64,000 nt of DNA from Gammaproteobacteria bacterium (lineage in GTDB: Bacteria > Pseudomonadota > Gammaproteobacteria > JAJPIJ01), in NCBI GenBank assembly GCA_022072255.1, contig JAJVHZ010000014.1:1-64000 (forward strand), given 5' to 3'. Under the pieces are notes generated by a model, which did no database searches, was not told the DNA's origin, and was given only the letters and a program-made list of their open reading frames with translations. Shown here piece by piece: positions 9,178 to 21,545 of the stretch (the stretch's first letter is position 1; every line of letters starts with the position of its first letter). The position numbers and the translations under genes are program-made.

Positions 9178-10016
9178 TGCCCTGGCGGGAAGTCTGTCGA
9201 GGCCGCAAGTTCGGTCTGCGCCTCGAAGCCCTCGAGCCGCTTTCTCACGGCCGCGATCGTGTTCTGCAGCGCTTGCGAACCCAGCGCCATGCGCAGCGGC
9301 GCCGGGTTGGTATCCACGCTCTCGATGATGCGCTGGGCCATGCGCGCCGGGTCCCCGGGTGCCAGACCGTTCTTCGGGTCGAGCATCTTGCGGAAGGCGT
9401 GGGCGGGGTTGCCCTCGTAGGCCGGCAGCGGAGTGGCCACTTGCGCACTGCCGTAACGGAACTCGGTGCGTGCGCCGCCTGGCTCGACGATGGTCACGCC
9501 GATGCCGAACGGCGCGACTTCCTGCGCCATCGATTCGCAGAAGCCCTCGATGCCCCACTTGGTCGCGTGATACAGGGAGTTGCCGGCAACGGCCACCTGG
9601 CCGCCGTAGGACGAAAGCTGGATGACGCGCCCACCCCCCTGGGCACGCAGGTGGGGCAGTGCCGCCCGGATGAGCCGGATCGACCCCGTCAGGTTGGTGG
9701 CGATGATGTGCTCGACCTGCGCATCGCTCAATTCCTCGGCGGCACCGAAGAGGCCATAGCCCGCATTGCTGACGATGACGTCGATGCGACCGAGCTGGGC
9801 AAAGGACGCATCGACCACGCTGCGCACCGCGGCGCCGTCGGTCACGTCGAGGACGGGAGCGAAGTAGGTGTCCGGGTACTGCGCGCGCAGGTCGGCCACG
9901 GCTTCGGGCTTGAGCACGGTGCCGACCACGCGATCGCCCCGCGCCAGCAGTTGTTCGGTCATCACGCGGCCGAAGCCGCTGCTGACGCCGGTGATGAGCC
10001 AGGTACGTTGGGCCAT
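9174..10016 (-). CDS. SDR family oxidoreductase
   Basis: TGVSSGFG, NAGYG, YHATKWGIEG. Confidence 0.9.
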   Translation of the reverse strand: MAQRTWLITGVSSGFGRVMTEQLLARGDRVVGTVLKPEAVADLRAQYPDTYFAPVLDVTDGAAVRSVVDASFAQLGRIDVIVSNAGYGLFGAAEELSDAQVEHIIATNLTGSIRLIRAALPHLRAQGGGRVIQLSSYGGQVAVAGNSLYHATKWGIEGFCESMAQEVAPFGIGVTIVEPGGARTEFRYGSAQVATPLPAYEGNPAHAFRKMLDPKNGLAPGDPARMAQRIIESVDTNPAPLRMALGSQALQNTIAAVRKRLEGFEAQTELAASTDFPPGQ

Positions 10017-10045
10017 GGGAATGCTCCTGAGGGATTAAGGAAATG

Positions 10046-10810
10046 CTAGGTCTGCGGTGCCGGGGCGGCCGCATCGATCGCCCGCAAGGCATTGAGCGAG
10101 CGCGGGTAGCCGATGAACGGCAGCAACTGGGTCACCGCATCGATCAACTGCGCGCGGGTGTTGCCCACGTGCAGGTTCGCCGCGACGTGCCCCTGGACCT
10201 GCGGGTCGCAGCCGCCGTGCGCGACCAGCAGACTGAACGTCAACAGCTCGCGCATCGGAATGCCGATGCCGCTGCGGGTGTAGTGGTCGCCGAAGCAGTG
10301 GGCCGACAGGAAGCGCTGGATGTGCTGCTGGTCCTGCGGCGCCGTGGCGTAGAGCCGATCCACCTGCGCCTCGCCGATGATCTGCACCTGCACCGCCTTG
10401 CCCTTGTGCATGCGGTCGTCGGGCGTGGTGGTGGACTGGCCCGGCAGCGGCAGTTCGACCCCGCGCGCGGTCAGCACTTCGTTGGTGATGTGCAGGAAAT
10501 CGAAGACCTTGGCCATGCCCACATAGGGCACGGCCTGGTAGACGATCTCCTTGACTTCGACCGGGGTCACTCCGATGTCCAGCGCCGCGCCGAGCATGAC
10601 CCGGTACTCGCTCTGGGCCTGGCAGGCGATCAGCGCCGCCAGTTGCAGCATCAACCGCTCGTGCGTGTCGAGCGCGCTCTCGCGCAACACCTCGTCGAAG
10701 GCGAAGTTGTCGAATGTCTCGATCAGCTCGGGGTCGGTCACCGCCAGCGTGGAGACGTGATGGGGGAACAGCGCTTCGTGGTTCCTGCGTGCGCGTTCGT
10801 TGGGGGCCAT
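10046..10810 (-). CDS. Carboxymuconolactone decarboxylase family protein
   Basis: Two CMD-like repeats (ERLMLQLAALIACQAQSEYRVMLGAAL; RELLTFSLLVAHGGCDPQVQGHVAANL). Confidence 0.8.
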   Translation of the reverse strand: MAPNERARRNHEALFPHHVSTLAVTDPELIETFDNFAFDEVLRESALDTHERLMLQLAALIACQAQSEYRVMLGAALDIGVTPVEVKEIVYQAVPYVGMAKVFDFLHITNEVLTARGVELPLPGQSTTTPDDRMHKGKAVQVQIIGEAQVDRLYATAPQDQQHIQRFLSAHCFGDHYTRSGIGIPMRELLTFSLLVAHGGCDPQVQGHVAANLHVGNTRAQLIDAVTQLLPFIGYPRSLNALRAIDAAAPAPQT

Positions 10811-10845
10811 GTGATTTCTCCTGTCGTCGAGCCGGGTGTCGCGCG

Positions 10846-11607
10846 TCACTCGCGCAGCAGGAAGGCGCCATCGACGACCAGATCGGCGCCGGTGGTGTAG
10901 CTGGACAGGTCGGACAGCAAGAACGCCGTCGCCCGCGCAATCTCTGGCGATTCACCCAGCCGTCCCAGCGGGATGCGCGCTGCGAGCCGGTCGGTGACCG
11001 CTTTCTGTCCCTCGGCCATGGCCAGCGGTGTGCGGATCACGCCCGGGGAAAGCGAGTTGATGCGGATGCGCTGGTCCGCGTAGTCCGCCGCGGTCGCTTT
11101 GGTCAGCCCGATCAGCGCGTGCTTGGAGGCGACGTAGGCCGGGAACTGCTTCAGGATGGTGTGCGCCTCGACCGAGGCGATGTTGACGATGGAGCCGCCA
11201 CCGGCGCGCAGCATCGCCTCGATCTCGGCCATCATCCCCCAGGCCACGCCGTCGAGGTTGATGCCCATGACCCGGCGCCAGTTCGCCGCGCCGGTCTGAT
11301 GCAGCAATCCCGGCTCGCCGGCGACACCGGCGTTGTTGACGGCCAGATGCAGCGCGCCGAAGCGCGACACCGTATCGGCGACCGCCTTGGCCACCTGCGA
11401 TTGCTCGGAGACGTCGCTGCGCAGCCCGAGCACGCTGCCGGGGCGCCGCGCCTCGAGCGCCGCCACCGTCTCGTCCAGATCCTGCTGGCCACGCGCGGTG
11501 ATCGCGACGTTGGCGCCACAGTCCACGAGGACCTCGGCGATGCTCCGGCCGATGCCCTTGGAGCCGCCGGTCACAAGAGCGGTCTTGCCGCCCAGATCGA
11601 TTTGCAT
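10846..11607 (-). CDS. SDR family oxidoreductase
   Basis: TGGSKGIG, NNAGVAG, YVASKHA. Confidence 0.9.
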   Translation of the reverse strand: MQIDLGGKTALVTGGSKGIGRSIAEVLVDCGANVAITARGQQDLDETVAALEARRPGSVLGLRSDVSEQSQVAKAVADTVSRFGALHLAVNNAGVAGEPGLLHQTGAANWRRVMGINLDGVAWGMMAEIEAMLRAGGGSIVNIASVEAHTILKQFPAYVASKHALIGLTKATAADYADQRIRINSLSPGVIRTPLAMAEGQKAVTDRLAARIPLGRLGESPEIARATAFLLSDLSSYTTGADLVVDGAFLLRE

Positions 11608-11617
11608 GGTGCTCTCC

Positions 11618-12445
11618 TTATGCTGGCTTCGTCGCATCCGGCCCGTAGTAGAAGTTGGCCGTCGCGCCGCCATCGATCAGGAAGTCGCTGCCGGTGATGA
11701 AGCCGCCCTCCGGTCCCATGATCAGCGCGGCCAGCGCCGCAACTTCGTCCGGCGTGCCGGCGCGGCCGGCGGGCATCTTCTTCAGCATCGCCTGGTAGAA
11801 CTCGGCGCGTTCGCCATGCAGTTCGTCATTCGCCAGCGGTGTGACGATGATGCCGGGGCTGATCGAATTGATCCGCGCGCCGCGTTTGGCCCAGTTGACC
11901 GCCTCGCCGCGCACCCGCAGCGAGTTGCAGCGCTTGGACATCTGGTAGGCGTGCATTGTGCTCTCGACGTTCTTGACGAAATCGAGCGCCAGCAGCGCGT
12001 CTGCCGGCGCGGTGGCGAGCAGTGCATCCTGTTCGGCGGTGAGCGCGGGCATGCGGTAACCGGACTGCGAGGAAATCACCACGCCCGAACCACCCTGCGC
12101 CATCACCTTGCCGAATTCCTCCAGCAACATCGAGGTGCCGTACAGATCGACCTTGAGGATCGCCTCGATCGGCGCCTGCGAGGGCGAGACGCCCGCCGCC
12201 TGCACCAGCGCCTTGATCGGCCCGAGCGATTGCGCCTTCCTGATCACGGCCTGGATGCTGGCGCGGTCCGACACGTCGGCCCGTAGGGCGGTGGTTTCGA
12301 ACCCGGCGTTCTCGAGCACCTTGGCGGCGGCGTCGGCCGCTTCCTGCCGGTAGTCGGCCAGAAGGATATGGCGCCCGCTGCTGATGCGCCGGGCGATGGC
12401 CTGGCCAATGCCGCCAGGGCCGATGACGACGGTGACATCTGACAT
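11618..12445 (-). CDS. SDR family oxidoreductase
   Basis: GPGGIGQAIARRI, YQMSKRC, SPGIIVTPL, LIDGG. Confidence 0.85.
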   Translation of the reverse strand: MSDVTVVIGPGGIGQAIARRISSGRHILLADYRQEAADAAAKVLENAGFETTALRADVSDRASIQAVIRKAQSLGPIKALVQAAGVSPSQAPIEAILKVDLYGTSMLLEEFGKVMAQGGSGVVISSQSGYRMPALTAEQDALLATAPADALLALDFVKNVESTMHAYQMSKRCNSLRVRGEAVNWAKRGARINSISPGIIVTPLANDELHGERAEFYQAMLKKMPAGRAGTPDEVAALAALIMGPEGGFITGSDFLIDGGATANFYYGPDATKPA

Positions 12446-12482
12446 TTCAGTACTCCTGATGGGGCCGAACGGCACAGGTGGA

Positions 12483-13084
12483 TCAGTTCGCTACCGTGAA
12501 GCGCGTCCCGGCATGTGCCGGTTTCTCCAGTTCGTCGACAATCGCAACCACGAAGTCTTCGGCACTGATGGCGTCACCCGCCGGGCTGTCGGTGCCGACG
12601 CGGTAGTGTCCGGTTCGCTCGCCGGGCGCGATTCGCGGAGCAGGCGCCAGCATGGTCCAGTTCAGGCCCTTCGAGGCCCGGTACAGGTCGAAGATGGTCG
12701 AGAGCGTTGACGCCTGCGCCTGGTAGGCCGCAGGGAAACCTGGCATGTCCTTGAGCCTCACACCGTCCACCTCCAGCGCACCGGCGCCGCCAACGACGAG
12801 CAAGCTACCGGTTGGCCGCGCCGCGATGAGATCGCGATGCGCCTGGAGGATGGGCTCGTGTGAACCGCCGTGGCGGTCCGGTGGAATGGCAATGACGCTG
12901 GCATCCGACGAGTCGATGAGGGCGACCACCTTGGGGGTGTCGTTCAATTCCATGGCAATCGCTGTGGATGCGCCTTGGGGCACCGTGCCCGAACGACTGA
13001 CCGCGGTGACCTGGTGTCCGCGCCGAGCCGCTTCCGCGGTCAACCGTGAACCAATCATTCCCGTGGCTCCGAAAACGGCAATCT

Positions 13085-13088
<4 letters not shown>
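12483..13088 (-). CDS. NAD(P)H-binding NmrA/YwnB-like protein
   Basis: MKIAVFGATGMIGSRL; close paralog at 16704-17309. Confidence 0.85.
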
Positions 13089-14248
<1,160 letters not shown>

Positions 14249-14290
14249 GGCCTTGTGCTCCGCGCTCAGTTGTTGATCTGTCTACTTCGG

Positions 14291-15499
14291 TCACGTGAAA
14301 TCGATGACGAAGCGGAAGCGCACGTCCTTGCCGACGACCCGCTGGTAGGCGCCATCGATCTGGTCCGGCCTGATCACCTCCACGTCCGGGTAGATGTTGC
14401 GGGCGAAGCAGTGGTCGATGACCTGCTGCGTCTCGGCGATGCCGCCGATCATCGAGCCGGCCAGGCTCTTGCGGCCGAAGGCCATCGCGACGGCGTTGAT
14501 CCCGCGCGCCTCGCCCAGGCCGACGTTCACGAAGGTGGAATCCAGCTTCAGCATCCGCATGAACGGCTCCGCCTCGAAGGCGTAGGGCACGGTGGAAATG
14601 ATCAGGTCGAAGCGGTTGCGCAGTTCCGGCCGGGCCTGCGCGTCCTGCCAGAAGTAGGCGGCGCTGGCGCCCATCGCGCGCGCGGCCGCGATCTTGCCCG
14701 GTGTGGTGGTCAGCACGGTGACTTCGGCGCGCTGGGCCACCGCCAACTTGACCGCCATGTGCCCCAGCCCCCCGAGGCCCACCACCGCCACGCGCTGGCC
14801 CGGCACGACGTTCCAGTGCCGGATCGGCGAGAACGTGGTGATGCCGGCGCACAGGATCGGCGCGGTCGCACGCAGGTCCATGCCCGGCGGGATGCGGATC
14901 ACGAACTTCTCGGTGACGACGATCCGCTCGGAATAGCCGCCGAGAGTGTGGCCACCGGACACCTTGTCAGGCGCGTCGTAGGTGAAAGTCGTGCCGTTGA
15001 CGCAGATCTGCTCGCGATCGGCCAGGCAGTTCTCGCAGGTGCCGCAGGCATCGACCATGCAGCCCACCCCGCCGTAGTCGCCGACCCGGAACTTGGTGAC
15101 GTTGCGGCCCACCGCCGCCACGCGGCCGACGATCTCGTGGCCGGGCACGCAGGGCAGGCCCGGCACACCCCAGTCACCACGCGCGGTATGCACATCCGAG
15201 TGGCAGATGCCGGCATAGAGGATGTCCAGCAGCACATCGTCGGCACCCAGCGCGCGGCGCTGGATGGTCATCGGGGCGAACTTGCCCGCGGTCTGGGTAA
15301 CACCCCAGGCGCGGGTCGGATACGGGCCGGCAGCGACGGCGCCCCCGGCCGGTGGCGACTGCGCCTGTGCGATGGCACTGCCGCTGCCGAACAGCAGCGG
15401 TGCGGCGGCGGTCATGCCGAGCCCGGCGGCAAGGAATCTCCGGCGGCCAGTCCCGGCCGGAGCCTGATCTTCATCCGATTGATCGCATGCCTCACACAT
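14291..15499 (-). CDS. Zn-dependent alcohol dehydrogenase (cinnamyl-ADH/YahK-like) with Tat signal
   Basis: RRRFLAAGLGMTAAAPL; AGICHSDVHTARGDWG; GHEIVG; GLGGLGHMA. Confidence 0.9.
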   Translation of the reverse strand: MCEACDQSDEDQAPAGTGRRRFLAAGLGMTAAAPLLFGSGSAIAQAQSPPAGGAVAAGPYPTRAWGVTQTAGKFAPMTIQRRALGADDVLLDILYAGICHSDVHTARGDWGVPGLPCVPGHEIVGRVAAVGRNVTKFRVGDYGGVGCMVDACGTCENCLADREQICVNGTTFTYDAPDKVSGGHTLGGYSERIVVTEKFVIRIPPGMDLRATAPILCAGITTFSPIRHWNVVPGQRVAVVGLGGLGHMAVKLAVAQRAEVTVLTTTPGKIAAARAMGASAAYFWQDAQARPELRNRFDLIISTVPYAFEAEPFMRMLKLDSTFVNVGLGEARGINAVAMAFGRKSLAGSMIGGIAETQQVIDHCFARNIYPDVEVIRPDQIDGAYQRVVGKDVRFRFVIDFT

Positions 15500-15577
15500 C
15501 CTGGTTCTCCTCTGGTTCGATTCCGGCTTTCGATGGATCCGCGAGCTTCCCGCCAATCCGTTTGCGCTCACGCATTG

Positions 15578-16600
15578 TCATTCATCGACGCGCAGCATCG
15601 TCTTGATGGCGCGACGCTCGTCCATGGCCTTGTAACCTTCGGCCACCTGCGCGATCGGCAGCACCAGGTCGAACACCTTGCCCGGCTGGATCGCGCCCTT
15701 GAGCACGCGTTGCATCAGATCGGGCAGGAAGCGTCGCACCGGGGCGGGACCACCGAGCATGCGTTGCTGCTTGAAGAACAGTTGCTGGCCGTCGAAGCTG
15801 ACACCATGCGGCACACCGACATAGCCGATGGTGCCGCCGGGTCGGCACACGCCCATCGCCTGCTCCATCGATGCATCCATGCCGACACATTCGAGCACCG
15901 ATTCGGCGCCGACGCCGCGGGTCAGCTCCATGATCCGGGCAACGCCTGCATCGCCGCGCTCGGCCACGATGTCGGTGGCGCCGAAGTCGCGCGCGAGCTG
16001 CTGGCGCGGCGCGTGGCGGCTCATCGCAATGATGCGTTCGGCGCCCAGCTGGCTGGCGGCCAGCACTCCCATCAGGCCGACCGCACCGTCGCCCACGACT
16101 ACCACGGTGCCGCCTTTGCGCACCTGCGCGGCATCGGCCGCGTACCAGCCGGTGCCGAGCACGTCGGACGCAGCCAGAAAGTGAGGGATCATCCCTGCGT
16201 CCGGCATCTCTTCCGTCGCAACGAGTGTGCCGTCGGCCAGCGCGACGCGGGCGTAAGGGGCCTGCGCGCCGGTCATGAACTCGCGCTGCATGCACGACGA
16301 CTGGAAGCCGAAGTTGCAATGCGGGCAGGTGTTGTCGGACAGGCAGAACGAGCCGACCACGAACTGGCCGGGCTTGACCGTATTCACCGCCGAGCCCACT
16401 TCGACCACCACGCCGCAGTACTCGTGGCCCATGTGCGCCGGGCCGTCCTGCGGCGACAGGCCGCGGTAGGGCCACAGATCGGACCCGCAGATGCAGGTGG
16501 CCGACAGTTTGATGATCGCGTCGGTGGGCCTTTCGATTTTCGGATCGGCGACCTGTTCGTAGCGGACATCGCCGGGGCCGTGCATGACGGTTGCGTACAT
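15578..16600 (-). CDS. Zn-dependent alcohol dehydrogenase
   Basis: CICGSDLWPYRG, GHEYCGVV, GDGAVGLMGVLAA. Confidence 0.9.
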   Translation of the reverse strand: MYATVMHGPGDVRYEQVADPKIERPTDAIIKLSATCICGSDLWPYRGLSPQDGPAHMGHEYCGVVVEVGSAVNTVKPGQFVVGSFCLSDNTCPHCNFGFQSSCMQREFMTGAQAPYARVALADGTLVATEEMPDAGMIPHFLAASDVLGTGWYAADAAQVRKGGTVVVVGDGAVGLMGVLAASQLGAERIIAMSRHAPRQQLARDFGATDIVAERGDAGVARIMELTRGVGAESVLECVGMDASMEQAMGVCRPGGTIGYVGVPHGVSFDGQQLFFKQQRMLGGPAPVRRFLPDLMQRVLKGAIQPGKVFDLVLPIAQVAEGYKAMDERRAIKTMLRVDE

Positions 16601-16703
16601 GACTGGACTCCTGTGAGGTTGGGGGTTCAGGGACTGCCGACGACGTGGCGGCCGGCACGGATCAGGCGTATCCGCTCAACGGCATGGCGAGAACTGGTCG
16701 CCA

Positions 16704-17309
16704 TCAGTTCGCGACCGTGAAGCGTGTGCCGCCATGCGCGGGCTCTTCCAGTTCATCGACGATCGCGACCACGAAGTCTTCGGCGCTGATTGAGTCGCCG
16801 ACCGGGCTGTCGGTGCCGATGCGATAGCGCCCGGTGCGTTCGCCGGGGGCGATGGCCGGCGCAGGGGCAAGCATGGTCCAGCCGAGGCCTTTCGATGCGC
16901 GATACAGGTCCAGCACGGTCGCAAGCGTTGTCGCTTCCGCAAGGTAGGCGGTCGGGAAGCCTGGGGAATCCTTGAGCGGAACGCCGGCCACTTCCAGGGC
17001 TCCGGCTCCACCCACGATGAGGAAGCGGCCGGAAGGCCTGGCTGCAATGAGGTCACGATGCGCCTGCAGGAAAAGCTCGTGCGAACCGCCCGTCCGATCC
17101 GGCGGTATGGCGATCACCGTCGCATCAGACGCATCGATCAGCGCGACTACCTTGGGCGTGTCGCCCAGTTCCATGGCGACCGCGCTGGACGCACCTTCTG
17201 CCGGGCCTCCGGAACGGCTGGCCGCGATGACCTGGTGCCCGCGTCGGACGGCTTCGGCCACCAGGCGCGAACCGACCATGCCCGTGGCTCCCAGAATTGC
17301 GATTTTCAT
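16704..17309 (-). CDS. NAD(P)H-binding NmrA/YwnB-like protein
   Basis: MKIAILGATGMVGSRL; paralog of 12483-13088. Confidence 0.85.
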   Translation of the reverse strand: MKIAILGATGMVGSRLVAEAVRRGHQVIAASRSGGPAEGASSAVAMELGDTPKVVALIDASDATVIAIPPDRTGGSHELFLQAHRDLIAARPSGRFLIVGGAGALEVAGVPLKDSPGFPTAYLAEATTLATVLDLYRASKGLGWTMLAPAPAIAPGERTGRYRIGTDSPVGDSISAEDFVVAIVDELEEPAHGGTRFTVAN

Positions 17310-17447
17310 GGCAGTACTCCTTTGCCGAGGGTTGGCTTTGCAGGGGGATCGTCGAGCCGGCTTGCTTCACGAGACATGCCGCCTCGGTGTACTCGTTTTG
17401 AATCATTCATGCGAAGCCTCCGACAGGTTGACGTGAGGGCATTCATT

Positions 17448-18236
17448 TCATGCAGTCGGCATCATGGCCTTCAGGTCCGCGAGCACCTGTTCCGGCTCCT
17501 GGTCGAGCGGCATGTTGTCGGCATCGCCAACGCCATCGGGCGCGCCGGTGTCGTCCGCCTTCACCGCGGCGAAAAGCGGCGCCAGGTCCTGCTGTTCCGG
17601 GCCGGTCTCGGCGACCAGTTCGAAGGTCTTGTTGCGGGCCTCATCCAGCGTGCGGCTGGCCACCAGTACCTCGGCGATCTGACGTCGCGCGATCGCGCCG
17701 TCTGCGGGCGTCCCGGCATGCCGCGTGTCGCCCTGCAGCATCACCAGCCGGTGCTGGTCGGCGTCGCTGTAGTCGAACCAGCCCGGACGCACGATGGTGT
17801 AGGCATTGCCGCTGGCGCGCAGCAGCCGTTTGGAGCGGCGCTTCCAGTCGTGCGCCTCGGTCCTGCGATTGTAGGAACCGGTGCGGTACGTGACGCCGAT
17901 GGCGGTCATCAGCGCGATGCGTACCTTGCGTCCACCGAGCGCACCGAGAATGTTGCGCACGCCGCCGTAGTCGATAGCGCGCGTATCGGCCTTGCCGCCG
18001 TTGGAGCCGTGCGTGAAGACGATGGCATCCACGCCGGCGACCGCCTGCGCCAGCGTGTCTGCTTGCGTCAGTTCGCCGACCACGATCTCCGCCTGCGCCG
18101 ACAACCCGGCCGCCTTGGTACGGCTGCGCACCAGGGCGCGCACGGCATGGCCGCGACGCAATGCTTCCTCGACGACATGGCGACCGACGCTGCCGGTGGC
18201 GCCGACGCATAACACGGTGAGCCTGTTCCCGCTCAT
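17448..18236 (-). CDS. NAD(P)-binding atypical SDR
   Basis: VGATGSVGRHVVEEALRRGHAVRALVR. Confidence 0.85.
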   Translation of the reverse strand: MSGNRLTVLCVGATGSVGRHVVEEALRRGHAVRALVRSRTKAAGLSAQAEIVVGELTQADTLAQAVAGVDAIVFTHGSNGGKADTRAIDYGGVRNILGALGGRKVRIALMTAIGVTYRTGSYNRRTEAHDWKRRSKRLLRASGNAYTIVRPGWFDYSDADQHRLVMLQGDTRHAGTPADGAIARRQIAEVLVASRTLDEARNKTFELVAETGPEQQDLAPLFAAVKADDTGAPDGVGDADNMPLDQEPEQVLADLKAMMPTA

Positions 18237-19075
18237 GTCAGACTCCGCACGAAGTCCTGCGCGGCGGCGTAAATCTCCTCGTCGCTGGTGCTGAGCGTGT
18301 AGGACGAGATTCCGCCATCGACCGGAATCACCGTTCCGGATACATAGGCCGACAGGTCGCTGGCGAGGAACAGCGCCGCATTGGCCACGTCCTCGACCGA
18401 GCCGTAGCGGCCCATCGCCTGCTTTGCGCCGAGCCGACCGACGAGGTGCTGCACCAGTTCATCGGCTTTTTCGGGAGGCACACCGAATGCCCTGGCGATC
18501 AGCGGCGTCATGATGACGCCCGGCGCCACGCCGTTGCAGCGGATGCCGAACGGCGCCAGCTCCTTCGCCGCGTGGCGGATCGTGCCGACGACGGCATGCT
18601 TGGCCGTCGCGTAGGACACCGAGGACCAGCCGCCTTGCAGGCCGGCGACGCTGACCGTGCTGATGATCGAGCCGCCCGTGCCTTGTGCTTTGAAGCGGCG
18701 CACCGCGCACTTGTGGCCGAGCACCACCGAGCGCACGTCGAGCACGAAGGTCTTGTCGAAGCCGGCCGACCCGATCTCGGTGACGGCCGAACCGTCGCCG
18801 GTGGAGCCGGCGTTGTTGAACATCACGTCGAGCTTTCCAAAGCGGGCGACGGCGGCATCCACGGCGGCCTGGATGGAGGCTTCATCGGTCACGTCGGTGT
18901 GCTGAAACACCGCCGCTTCACCGAGCAATTCCGCAGCCGCCTCGCCGGCCTCCTGTGCGACATCGGCGATGACCACGCGCGCGCCCTCGGCCACGAAGCG
19001 TGGCACGGCGGCCAGGCCGATACCGCTCGCGCCGCCGATGACGATGGCGACTTTTCCTGTCAGCAGGTCGTTCAT
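18233..19075 (-). CDS. SDR family oxidoreductase
   Basis: IGGASGIGLA, NNAGSTG, YATAKHA. Confidence 0.9.
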   Translation of the reverse strand: MNDLLTGKVAIVIGGASGIGLAAVPRFVAEGARVVIADVAQEAGEAAAELLGEAAVFQHTDVTDEASIQAAVDAAVARFGKLDVMFNNAGSTGDGSAVTEIGSAGFDKTFVLDVRSVVLGHKCAVRRFKAQGTGGSIISTVSVAGLQGGWSSVSYATAKHAVVGTIRHAAKELAPFGIRCNGVAPGVIMTPLIARAFGVPPEKADELVQHLVGRLGAKQAMGRYGSVEDVANAALFLASDLSAYVSGTVIPVDGGISSYTLSTSDEEIYAAAQDFVRSLT

Positions 19076-19123
19076 GTGGCTACTCCTTGCATTGTTGACA
19101 GCCACGGCCGAGGCAGTGCCGGG

Positions 19124-19885
19124 TTACTGAATGGTGATTCCGCCGTCCACGATCAGCGAATGGCCGACCACGAAGCTAGATGCATCGCTAGACAGCCAGA
19201 GCACGGCCTGCGCGATCTCGTCGGCGCGCCCCAGCCGCTTGATCGGCACCTGCTCGATCAGCGCATTCAGGACCGCCGGGTCGGTGCTGATCATCGAGGA
19301 CACCATCGGCGTGTCGATCACGCCCGGGCACACGGCGTTGATGCGGATGCCTTTCGACGCATATTCCAGCGCTGCGCTCTTGGTCATGCCGACGATGCCG
19401 TGCTTGGTCGAGCAGTAGGAGGTTCTTCCCGCCACGCCGACGATGGCGCCCATCGACGAACAGTTCACGATCGTGCCGCCGCCACCTTGCCTGAGCATCT
19501 GCTGCGTCTGGTACTTCATGCACAGCCAGATACCCTTGAGGTTGATATCGTGGGCGCGGATGAAGTCCCCGGTGCTGGCTTCGGCGATGTCCGCATACGG
19601 CGGCATCCAGCCGGCGTTGTTGTAGGCGGCGTCGACGCGCCCGAATTCCTTGCCCGTGTTCTCCACCAATGCCTGGACCTGCGCTTCATCGGACACGTCG
19701 CATTGCAGGGCCAGCGTCCTGCCCCGTGAGGACAGGCGGTCCGCCTGCGCCTTGACCTTGTCGTAATGACTGCCCGACAACACCACCGATGCGCCGGCTT
19801 CCAGAAACGCTTCTGCCGAGGCCAGGCCCATGCCTGAGCCAGCGCCGGTGATGAGGGCAACCTTGCCTGAGAGATCGATCTTCAT
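19124..19885 (-). CDS. SDR family oxidoreductase
   Basis: TGAGSGMGLA, NNAGW, YCSTKHG; close paralog at 23514-24275. Confidence 0.9.
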   Translation of the reverse strand: MKIDLSGKVALITGAGSGMGLASAEAFLEAGASVVLSGSHYDKVKAQADRLSSRGRTLALQCDVSDEAQVQALVENTGKEFGRVDAAYNNAGWMPPYADIAEASTGDFIRAHDINLKGIWLCMKYQTQQMLRQGGGGTIVNCSSMGAIVGVAGRTSYCSTKHGIVGMTKSAALEYASKGIRINAVCPGVIDTPMVSSMISTDPAVLNALIEQVPIKRLGRADEIAQAVLWLSSDASSFVVGHSLIVDGGITIQ

Positions 19886-20002
19886 GGATGGCCTCCGTGT
19901 GTTCTCATGGACTTGACCGTGACATCGACGGCGGCGGCGGAAATGCCGATGGCATGCGCCCGGGCGTTTCCGGCGGCGACGATCGCCTGACGAGTTCTAA
20001 CG

Positions 20003-21462
<1,460 letters not shown>

Positions 21463-21545
21463 GATGGGGACTCCTGCATCTTCAAGGGCGCGCGATGATC
21501 ATTCGGCATTGCCCGCGGCGGTGCGCGAGCGATTTCCTTGCGGCT

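Noticed and set aside
7948-10092. 714-aa ORF suggesting an SDR-MFS fusion
   Set aside because: The N-terminal ~300 aa is an alternative frame of the SDR at 9174-10016; the MFS gene starts at 9177 with a 4-bp overlap.
14255-16720. 821-aa plus-strand ORF
   Set aside because: Antisense to two clear Zn-ADH genes; composition (H/R/A/G-rich, no motifs) is typical of high-GC shadow frames.
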